NCBI GenBank assembly: GCA_964626595.1
Contig: CAZVFU010000035.1
Span: 1-23,376, forward strand
DNA length: 23,376 nt
Reading direction: 5' to 3'
DNA from: JAWLFI01 sp964626595
GTDB taxonomy: Bacteria > Bacteroidota > Bacteroidia > Chitinophagales > Saprospiraceae
Shown: positions 1 through 5,214 of the stretch, piece by piece
Layout: the number at the start of each line of letters is the position of its first letter
Numbering within the stretch: position 1 is the first letter of the stretch
Translations under genes and position numbers: made by a program
The notes under the pieces: generated by a model
Told to the model about the DNA's origin: nothing
Database searches by the model: none
What the model saw: only the letters and a program-made list of their open reading frames with translations

Positions 1-139
1 CGCTAGTCCGGCCTTCCCGCTACCCGAACGAAAAGCCAGCACATCTGGGGAAGACCTATTCTGCCTGAAAAAGCGAAGGAAAAAATTCTCATGAGATATT
101 TAGAGTGGGTAGTCATAGAAATAGATAAATCCAAAGGCA

Positions 140-1231
140 TTAGGAAGGTACATATTCCTTGGTTTTAGGCTGTGTCCGAGAACGGAACCGCCTACCTCTG
201 CCGCCAGTAGGGGCTTTGGCCTCAGGAAGTAGAGCTACAAAGGGTGTATTTGCAATTAGCTGCTGTAAATCACCGTAAGATCTTTTCAAAATGGGGTGAA
301 TCTGGGAAGAGTTAAGTAAAATCATTTTCCTTCCATTCGTATGGGAAGCCGTTTTTGCACCCGATTTCTCGATCCAGTGAATTTTCATCGGATACTCACT
401 TTCAAAAACTTTCAGTGCGTTAAGAACAGCTGCTTTTTGATTCCTGGACGCGATGACTGTTATATCTAAATCGTACCACTCAAAAATTCTCTCAATAGAT
501 CGAAAAGTCTTTCGACTTAATCGCTCTGGGTCAATCCACCATTCAGCCTTCATTTTCGAATGGTAGATTTCGTTTTCACCAATACTTAATAAAGGGGCCG
601 ATAGATGGGGCTGAATCCGACTAATTTCCCGTTGGCAGTTTTCCCATATGGTATTAGGTACAAGAAGAGGGCGATGGTTATTTTTCTTAACGTAATCAAC
701 TATATGGTCACATATGCGACCTTGGATTACCTTATGGCCAATGATCGGTCGACTTAGAATCTGCCCCATGGGTTCTTCATTTGTCGTCTTTACTTTTTTG
801 ATGAGCGATTTCAGTGCTTTTTTTTGTTCGGGCAGTTGAAGGCTGACATACTGAAGTTCCAGACACGCTTGCATCCGATCAGCCAGTTGATGAGCATAAA
901 GGAATGGGTTTATAATGGATTCAGCATCGTCAAAAGGTAGGGTAATACATGGCCAGTCTCCATAATTATAAGACTGGAGTAAGTGAATGATTGCATTTTT
1001 CAGAAGGAGATTCGATTCGGTAGTCTGGGAGAAGTTGAACACTCGATCTTCAACTTTCAAGGAAGGAACCGTTTCAATTTCAGCGTCCAGAATTTCCTGA
1101 ATGTTTGTTACCTCTTTAAGGATTACAGGCAGATTTGCTTTTCGAATCACCGATTCTACCACTTTTTTGATATGCAAAAAAGTGGTAGAGGGCGTTCCAT
1201 AAAGTAATATGTCTGATTTTGGTTTGGCCAT
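140..1231 (-). CDS. Degenerate thioredoxin-like / universal-stress-like protein
   Basis: This 363-residue protein has no signal peptide or membrane segment and is probably cytoplasmic. Residues about 6-80 look like a thioredoxin/glutaredoxin-type fold (beta strand DILLYG, then VPSLKVEDRVF), but the place of the redox CxxC reads GTPSTTF, so both cysteines are missing. Residues about 95-345 resemble one or two diverged UspA domains: TLPFDDAESIINPFLYAHQLA matches the start of a Usp fold in outline, and LLVP and ALLPE segments recur. The C-terminus is a basic tail (GGRGRRFRSR). I chose the ATG at 1231, 8 bases after the CBS stop codon; an in-frame ATG at 1267 would overlap the CBS gene by 29 bases. 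It is probably cotranscribed with the CBS gene and may respond to the FixL/CRP pair across the divergent promoter. The domain calls rest on eye-matching only, and the function is unknown. Confidence 0.6.
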   Translation of the reverse strand: MAKPKSDILLYGTPSTTFLHIKKVVESVIRKANLPVILKEVTNIQEILDAEIETVPSLKVEDRVFNFSQTTESNLLLKNAIIHLLQSYNYGDWPCITLPFDDAESIINPFLYAHQLADRMQACLELQYVSLQLPEQKKALKSLIKKVKTTNEEPMGQILSRPIIGHKVIQGRICDHIVDYVKKNNHRPLLVPNTIWENCQREISRIQPHLSAPLLSIGENEIYHSKMKAEWWIDPERLSRKTFRSIERIFEWYDLDITVIASRNQKAAVLNALKVFESEYPMKIHWIEKSGAKTASHTNGRKMILLNSSQIHPILKRSYGDLQQLIANTPFVALLPEAKAPTGGRGRRFRSRTQPKTKEYVPS

Positions 1232-1238
1232 CGCAAAA

Positions 1239-1652
1239 TTATTCAGCGAGCGCTCGGATAATGTCAAATGTAGTGATCATACCTACGAGACTGTCGTTTT
1301 CAACAACCGGGATGGCATGAAACCTATTGACCTTAAATACCTCTAATGCAACATTGATTCTATCTGTAGGTTCTAATTTTGCTAAGCCCTTTGTCATAAT
1401 TTCTTTGACTCTATGGGTCTTCATTCGGAAAGCTTCCAGTTCTTCCTCACGTTTCGTTTTTGAGAATCCTTTTTGGAAAAAAAGAAAGTCGGATTTACTG
1501 ACGATGCCTGCCAATTTGCCGGAATCAAGGACGGGGATGTGATGAAAGTCATTTTCGTCAAAAACAGTTTGTACTTTTGTTAACGGATCGTCGACACTAA
1601 GTGTGACGAGTTGTTTTCGCATGAGAGAGCTAACGGGTTGATTTGTGTCCAT
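1239..1652 (-). CDS. Tandem CBS-domain protein
   Basis: A 137-residue protein made almost entirely of two CBS motifs. The first spans residues about 8-60 (VSSLMRKQLVTLSVDD, HHIPVLDSGKLAGIVSKSDF) and the second about 80-136 (VKEIMTKGLAKLEP, HAIPVVENDSLVGMITTFDI). Paired CBS domains form a Bateman module that usually binds adenine nucleotides such as AMP, ATP or NAD and acts as an energy sensor. No catalytic domain is attached, so it may act alone or on a partner. It lies 7 bases upstream of the Usp-like gene and is divergent from the FixL-like kinase. A possible promoter (TTG at 1697-1695, TACTTTG at 1676-1670, minus strand) would put the FNR-like palindrome at 1699-1712 near -41.5. CBS-Usp pairing under FNR-type control is a familiar stress arrangement. 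Family call is secure; the ligand is unknown. Confidence 0.9.
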   Translation of the reverse strand: MDTNQPVSSLMRKQLVTLSVDDPLTKVQTVFDENDFHHIPVLDSGKLAGIVSKSDFLFFQKGFSKTKREEELEAFRMKTHRVKEIMTKGLAKLEPTDRINVALEVFKVNRFHAIPVVENDSLVGMITTFDIIRALAE

Positions 1653-1669
1653 ATTTTATTTTTAATGCT

Positions 1670-1697
1670 CAAAGTATGGCTTCTTTATATAGATCAA
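1670..1697 (-). promoter_or_regulatory. Candidate promoter of the CBS-Usp operon
   Basis: On the minus strand TTG (1697-1695) is followed after 18 bases by TACTTTG (1676-1670). This is close to the Bacteroidota form TTG-N19-21-TAnnTTTG but one base short in the -7 element. It would start transcription about 10 bases before the CBS ATG. Confidence 0.35.
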
Positions 1698-1698
1698 A

Positions 1699-1712
1699 AT
1701 GATATCGATCAT
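1699..1712. promoter_or_regulatory. FNR/CRP-like palindrome, site 2
   Basis: ATGAT-ATCG-ATCAT has the TGAT-N4-ATCA core of FNR-family boxes with symmetric outer bases. Its centre (1705.5) is exactly 22 bp, about two helical turns, from the centre of site 1. Relative to the candidate CBS promoter it would sit near -41.5, the usual activating position for FNR-type factors. Confidence 0.45.
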
Positions 1713-1720
1713 GTTGGTGA

Positions 1721-1734
1721 TTGATTCACATCAA
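1721..1734. promoter_or_regulatory. FNR-box consensus TTGAT-N4-ATCAA, site 1
   Basis: The sequence TTGATTCACATCAA is a perfect match to the FNR/FixK consensus half-sites TTGAT and ATCAA with a 4-base spacer. It lies 39 bp before the ATG of the FixL-like kinase and about 64 bp upstream of the inferred start of the CBS-Usp transcript. The adjacent response regulator carries a CRP/FNR helix-turn-helix, so autoregulation is the natural reading. Direct binding is inferred. Confidence 0.7.
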
Positions 1735-1772
1735 TCTTAGTATATTAGAGTGCTCGATATCCAGAGAGGGAA

Positions 1773-2999
1773 ATGAAAAAATTCAATGATTATTACGCCA
1801 AACGTCTGGAAGCTGTTATCAATACGGCTTCAGATGGGATCATCACGATTAACGTTAGCGGGCTTATCGAATCTGTCAACCCGGCTGCATTGCAGCTTTT
1901 TGGGTATGGTACTGAAGAGCTGATTGGCAAAAAAATAAATGTACTCATGCCAGAGCCTGACCAATCTCAGCACGATTCATATATGAAGCGCTATTATGGC
2001 ACAGGTGAGAAGCGTATAATTGGGAAAGGTCGGGAAGTGATGGGCAAACGAAAAGATGGATCTGTTTTTCCATTTCGACTATCGGTTAGTGAGGTTCAGT
2101 TGGGACATAAAAAGATATTCACAGGTATTATTCATGATTTGAGTGACATTAAAGAGGCACAACAGAAAGTCATTCGAGTAAATGCCACGCTGGAGGAAAA
2201 GGTAGAAGAGCGAACCAACGAACTGGAATCTGTAGTGAATCAGCTTTTGACCGCGAATAAGCAATTAGAAAAAAAAGAGGAGCAGCTGCGACTTACACTG
2301 GCGAAAGAAAAGGAGCTTAATGATTTAAAAACCCGTTTTGTGAGTACAGCTTCTCATGAGTTTAGAACGCCCTTGAGTACGATTTTATCTTCGGCATCGC
2401 TTATAGAAAAATATCCTCATGGGGAGCAGCAAGCTAAAAGAGTCCGACACACACAGCGCATTCGAGATAGTGTTCAGCATTTGACGGCTATTTTAAATGA
2501 CTTTTTGTCCATAAGTAAATTAGAAGAAGGCGGACTTGACGTCAATTGGAAAAAACACCCATTACAGCCGTTTCTAGATACAGTTAAGGAACAACTTTCC
2601 GATGTGTATGAAACCCACCCCGATATAAAAATTACAGTAGAGTCAGATCATTCATATATCATTTCAGACAAACAAATATTGATTAATATCTTACTCAACC
2701 TACTTTCCAATGCGATTAAATATTGTTCGGATGGACATATAGAACTAGGTGTGCAAGAGTTTGAGCACAAGTGGGTATTCGCCGTTCGGGACGAGGGGAT
2801 TGGGATACCGACAAGCGAACAAAAACATTTGTTCGAGCGTTTTTTTAGGGCTTCAAATGCAATCCATATTCAGGGAACCGGATTGGGGTTAAACATCGTG
2901 CAGCAGTACGTGAAGCAATTGAAAGGATCAATTTCTTTCGAAAGCAAAGAAAATGAAGGAACTCAGTTTTTTGTGGAGCTACCAAAAATATCGCAATGA
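1773..2999 (+). CDS. FixL-like haem-PAS sensor histidine kinase
   Basis: A soluble 408-residue kinase with no membrane segments. The PAS domain (about 12-125) closely follows rhizobial FixL: NVLMPEP, HDSYMKRY, RIIGKGREVMGKRKDG. H67 matches the proximal haem ligand (His200 of Bradyrhizobium FixL) and R87 matches the distal O2-contacting arginine (Arg220), with the same 20-residue spacing. A coiled coil (about 125-185) leads to HisKA with the phospho-acceptor H195 in SHEFRTP. The ATPase domain has an N box (N313 in LLSNAIKYC), G1 (DEGIGIP, 340-346), F box (LFERFF) and G2 (GTGLGL, 368-373). The start is supported by AGAGAGGGAA just upstream. The stop overlaps the next ATG by four bases (ATGA), so kinase and regulator are translationally coupled. 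It probably binds haem and senses O2; haem loading is inferred from residues, not shown. Confidence 0.9.
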   Translation: MKKFNDYYAKRLEAVINTASDGIITINVSGLIESVNPAALQLFGYGTEELIGKKINVLMPEPDQSQHDSYMKRYYGTGEKRIIGKGREVMGKRKDGSVFPFRLSVSEVQLGHKKIFTGIIHDLSDIKEAQQKVIRVNATLEEKVEERTNELESVVNQLLTANKQLEKKEEQLRLTLAKEKELNDLKTRFVSTASHEFRTPLSTILSSASLIEKYPHGEQQAKRVRHTQRIRDSVQHLTAILNDFLSISKLEEGGLDVNWKKHPLQPFLDTVKEQLSDVYETHPDIKITVESDHSYIISDKQILINILLNLLSNAIKYCSDGHIELGVQEFEHKWVFAVRDEGIGIPTSEQKHLFERFFRASNAIHIQGTGLGLNIVQQYVKQLKGSISFESKENEGTQFFVELPKISQ

Positions 3000-4039
3000 A
3001 AAAAGTACTTGTAATTGAGGACCAGGGAGAGGTTCGGGAAAATATTTGTGAAATTCTCGAATTGACGGGTTATGACGTCCGGGATGCCCCCAATGGCAAA
3101 ATAGGCTGCAGCGAAGCTGTTCAATGGCAGCCAGATCTCATATTGTGCGATGTGATGATGCCGGAGCTGGATGGGTTTGGGGTCCTAAAGATTCTGAGGA
3201 AAAGGCCTGAGACTAAAACTATACCCTTGATATTCTTAACAGCAAAGGTAGAGCCCGAGGACTTACGGAAAGGAATGGGTTTGGGTGCAGATGATTATCT
3301 AATGAAACCTTTTGATGATACAGAATTACTTGAGGCTATCGATCTGCGCTTGAAGAAGCGGGAAACTGAGCAAGAGCGCTCATTGCAATATAAGTCTGAA
3401 ATGGGGAATTTGCGTTCGGCGGATCGAGAGCGGAAAACTCTTTTAGAACTGTTAGAGTCGGGAGAGGAGAAGGCAGCTGAAGAGGGGGAGGAGTTATGGC
3501 ACGCCGGCCAGCCTCCGCGAGGGATTTATTATGTGAAGTCAGGAGCAGTAAAGGTATATCGCAGACATGCTAATGGGAAGGTTTTTATGGTCCATTATGT
3601 ATGTGCCTCCTCTTTTTTAGGGGCGGGCCCATTTTTTTCACAACAACCCTATAATAGTTGGGCAGAGATAGATCAATCGGGACAGATCCTTTTCATTGCG
3701 GAGGAGTTTGTAACTCAAAAAATGTTTGAGGAGCGGGATGTTGCCATGTACTTTATGCAACGATCTATTGAGTATGCAGACCAACTGGAAGACCGAGCTT
3801 TAGATTATGCATATAGTTCGGTTCGGCGGCGGGTGGCTAGAGCGTTGCTCCAGTTGTGCCGTGATGGAGGATTGGATGGCCTGCCGGTATCTCGTGATGA
3901 CCTGGCTGCTCTGGCAGGAACGGCAAAAGAAACTACGATTCGGACTTTATCGGATTTTAAAAGTGAGGGCAGTATTGCGGTTGATGGCCGGCACATAGAA
4001 ATACTGGACGCTGCTGCATTGGAGCAAGAAGAACTTTAG
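2996..4039 (+). CDS. Response regulator fused to CRP/FNR DNA-binding module
   Basis: A 347-residue regulator. The receiver domain (1-122) has E8/D9, phospho-acceptor D52, T82 and K104. A linker leads to a cyclic-nucleotide-binding-like beta barrel (about 152-245), then a dimer helix and a Crp-type winged helix (about 275-338) with recognition region AGTAKETTIRTLSDF. The Glu and Arg that contact the TGA core in CRP and FNR are retained (E312, R316). The phosphate-binding cassette of cAMP-binding CRP (GE...RS) is not recognisable, and no FNR-like iron-sulfur cysteine set is present. The likely signal is therefore phosphorylation by the upstream FixL-like kinase. In rhizobia FixJ and FixK are separate proteins; here receiver and FixK-type output are joined. 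The likely targets are the two palindromes at 1699-1734. REC-CRP fusions are, as I recall, known in Bacteroidota. Confidence 0.9.
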   Translation: MKKVLVIEDQGEVRENICEILELTGYDVRDAPNGKIGCSEAVQWQPDLILCDVMMPELDGFGVLKILRKRPETKTIPLIFLTAKVEPEDLRKGMGLGADDYLMKPFDDTELLEAIDLRLKKRETEQERSLQYKSEMGNLRSADRERKTLLELLESGEEKAAEEGEELWHAGQPPRGIYYVKSGAVKVYRRHANGKVFMVHYVCASSFLGAGPFFSQQPYNSWAEIDQSGQILFIAEEFVTQKMFEERDVAMYFMQRSIEYADQLEDRALDYAYSSVRRRVARALLQLCRDGGLDGLPVSRDDLAALAGTAKETTIRTLSDFKSEGSIAVDGRHIEILDAAALEQEEL

Positions 4040-4080
4040 TTGACATTTCCAAAGCGTTGCGGTAAAGTTTGTGCGTCAGC

Positions 4081-4099
4081 GCTGCGGCAGGTCCGCGGC
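4081..4099. repeat. GC-rich hairpin downstream of the regulator gene
   Basis: Seven pairs including one G-T can form around a CAGGT loop. It lies 42 bases after the response-regulator stop and may end its transcript, but no T-run follows directly, so it is not a textbook intrinsic terminator. Confidence 0.35.
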
Positions 4100-4122
4100 C
4101 ATGCTGCTATTATATACTTATT

Positions 4123-4141
4123 TTAATTTTCAGAAAATTAA
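4123..4141. repeat. 19-base AT-rich palindrome
   Basis: TTAATTTTC-A-GAAAATTAA is perfectly symmetric with a one-base centre. It could be a protein-binding site or part of a transcript end; nothing nearby decides between these. Confidence 0.35.
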
Positions 4142-4180
4142 TGGTTTGCCAAGTTCCGGGCATTGAGGCTTGTGGTCTAC

Positions 4181-4354
4181 TGTCATTACCACTAAATAAG
4201 TATGTAAAAATTCAGTAGATTTTTTTCAGATAAAGGCACTACGAAGGATTATAGCGTAGAGCCAAGGCGCGTATTGGCTCTAGTATTGAGGAGCAAGGAA
4301 GGGGTGGGCAATAAGATCAAGACTCGGTCTATAACGGACTTAGGGCTAATGACA
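4181..4354 (+). repeat. MITE-like inverted-repeat element, copy 1
   Basis: This 174-bp element starts TGTCATTACCACTAAA and ends CTTAGGGCTAATGACA, terminal inverted repeats matching at 13 of 16 positions. It is homologous over its whole length to the reverse complement of 11843-12009: at its right end, 35 of 41 bases agree, including TCCGTTATAG and TTGATCT. Inside is a hairpin with a 9-bp stem (TAGAGCCAA at 4257-4265 pairing with TTGGCTCTA at 4274-4282) that copy 2 keeps at the same place with a different stem sequence. It has no coding capacity. It may be a non-autonomous transposable element mobilised in trans, an invertible segment, or a structured RNA repeat. A target-site duplication is not evident at this copy. 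Confidence 0.7.
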
Positions 4355-4374
4355 CGAGCAGCATGGACGCAGGA

Positions 4375-4395
4375 GTGCGGCTCTTTGAGCCGTAC
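4375..4395. repeat. Nine-pair hairpin with triloop
   Basis: GTGCGGCTC pairs with GAGCCGTAC across a TTT loop, with one G-T pair. It lies 20 bases right of element copy 1 and may belong to a larger repeat unit. Confidence 0.45.
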
Positions 4396-4415
4396 CGATA
4401 GCCTAAAGCATAGCG

Positions 4416-4439
4416 GCACACGAGGGTAAGCTCGTGTGC
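4416..4439. repeat. Nine-pair hairpin followed by GACGCCCAAAAA
   Basis: GCACACGAG pairs perfectly with CTCGTGTGC across GGTAAG, and an A-run follows after a few bases. A similar order (TAGCG, hairpin, short GC stretch, AAAAA) ends at 12110 beside element copy 2, although the stem sequences differ. Confidence 0.45.
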
Positions 4440-4620
4440 GACGCCCAAAAAATTGAAAGCCCCCTTCTTTTGGTAATGATCTTTTTAGCAGTCTGTCGAG
4501 AAATAGATCATGTTTGTCGAAGAAAGAGCTTTACTCGTCACCTGATAACAATGGGGATGGTTTTTTTCAGTTATTAATACACTTGCACGAAGTTTATTCA
4601 CTTCTAATGATTCACATTTT

Positions 4621-5118
4621 ATGGCAAAAAGCTCTACAAATGCATCTGCTGCTCTTTCTAACCGAATGGATATGGATTCCACAATCGGATTCCAGGCCAC
4701 ATTATTGACGTCGCTTTTGCGCAAAACACTGCTAGACATTTTAAATGGGTCGGAACTGGCTGTGAATCCAGATGAGTTTGGAATTTTGTCAGTGTTAGTA
4801 AAAAATGAATCCAAGACCATGAGTGAATTGGCTGAGGATTTGATGAAGGATAATGCCAATATGACCCGAATGGTTAAGGGATTGGAAGAGAAGGGGTCTG
4901 TCGAGCGAAAACGCGATGAATTAGATCGTCGGATTAGCCGGGTTACATTAACTGAAAAGGGAGAGAACGAAGTCCATATGGCCTGGGCACTTATGGATCA
5001 AATGATTTCTCATGCTACCTATAATCTGTCTCAGGCGGCTCAGGATCAGGCCTGTGAAGTATTGAAGACGATAAATGATAATTTAAAAGATTTTTTGGAG
5101 AAAGAAAATGGAGCATAG
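4621..5118 (+). CDS. MarR-family transcriptional regulator
   Basis: A 165-residue protein with a MarR-type winged helix-turn-helix. Residues about 58-115 contain MSELAEDLMKDNANMTRMVKGLEEKGSVERKRDELDRRI, with the wing motif DRRISRVTLTEKGE typical of the family; flanking helices would form the dimer interface. MarR proteins usually repress nearby genes and release DNA on binding small ligands. It sits 89 bases upstream of the TonB-dependent receptor on the same strand, and a 25-base inverted repeat over the receptor's start codon (5190-5214) is a candidate target. Start choice is uncertain: ATG 4621 gives the longest form, and ATG 4666 or 4672 would trim a poorly conserved-looking N-terminus. 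A weaker inverted repeat (GAAGT at 4589, ACTTC at 4600) precedes the gene. Ligand unknown. Confidence 0.85.
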   Translation: MAKSSTNASAALSNRMDMDSTIGFQATLLTSLLRKTLLDILNGSELAVNPDEFGILSVLVKNESKTMSELAEDLMKDNANMTRMVKGLEEKGSVERKRDELDRRISRVTLTEKGENEVHMAWALMDQMISHATYNLSQAAQDQACEVLKTINDNLKDFLEKENGA

Positions 5119-5189
5119 GTCGTGGGATCATTCGAAGGGCTTCACTTAGATGATTCGTGTTCAAGCTGTATTTTTTTTCTTAAATTGTC

Positions 5190-5214
5190 CTCTCATAATG
5201 ACATTGTATGAGAG
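5190..5214. promoter_or_regulatory. Inverted repeat spanning the TonB receptor start codon
   Basis: CTCTCATA (5190-5197) and TATGAGAG (5207-5214) are perfect 8-base complements separated by 9 bases, and the receptor's ATG (5208-5210) lies in the right arm. It could be a MarR-type operator or an mRNA hairpin that hides the start codon. Confidence 0.5.

Larger units (their letters stand above)
4040..4620. other. Gene-free region with element copy 1 and hairpins
   Basis: No credible coding sequence is visible in these 581 bases; short frames on both strands lack start context and recognisable composition. The stretch holds a 7-bp-stem hairpin (4081-4099), a 19-base AT-rich palindrome (4123-4141), an inverted-repeat-bounded element (4181-4354), two strong hairpins (4375-4395, 4416-4439) and the presumed MarR promoter region (about 4480-4620). 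Confidence 0.7.

Noticed and set aside
1..139. Possible 3' end of a rightward gene (frame reading ...EKAKEKILMRYLEWVV...) running to 168
   Set aside because: It follows an in-frame TAG at position 4, would overlap the 3' end of the leftward gene, and shows no recognisable family.
4040..4620. CRISPR array or riboswitch in the long gene-free stretch
   Set aside because: There are no regularly spaced direct repeats and no recognisable aptamer core; the repeats seen are inverted.
4485..4859. 124-codon leftward frame overlapping the MarR gene
   Set aside because: It is antisense to a clear winged-helix coding sequence and has no family features; a shadow frame.
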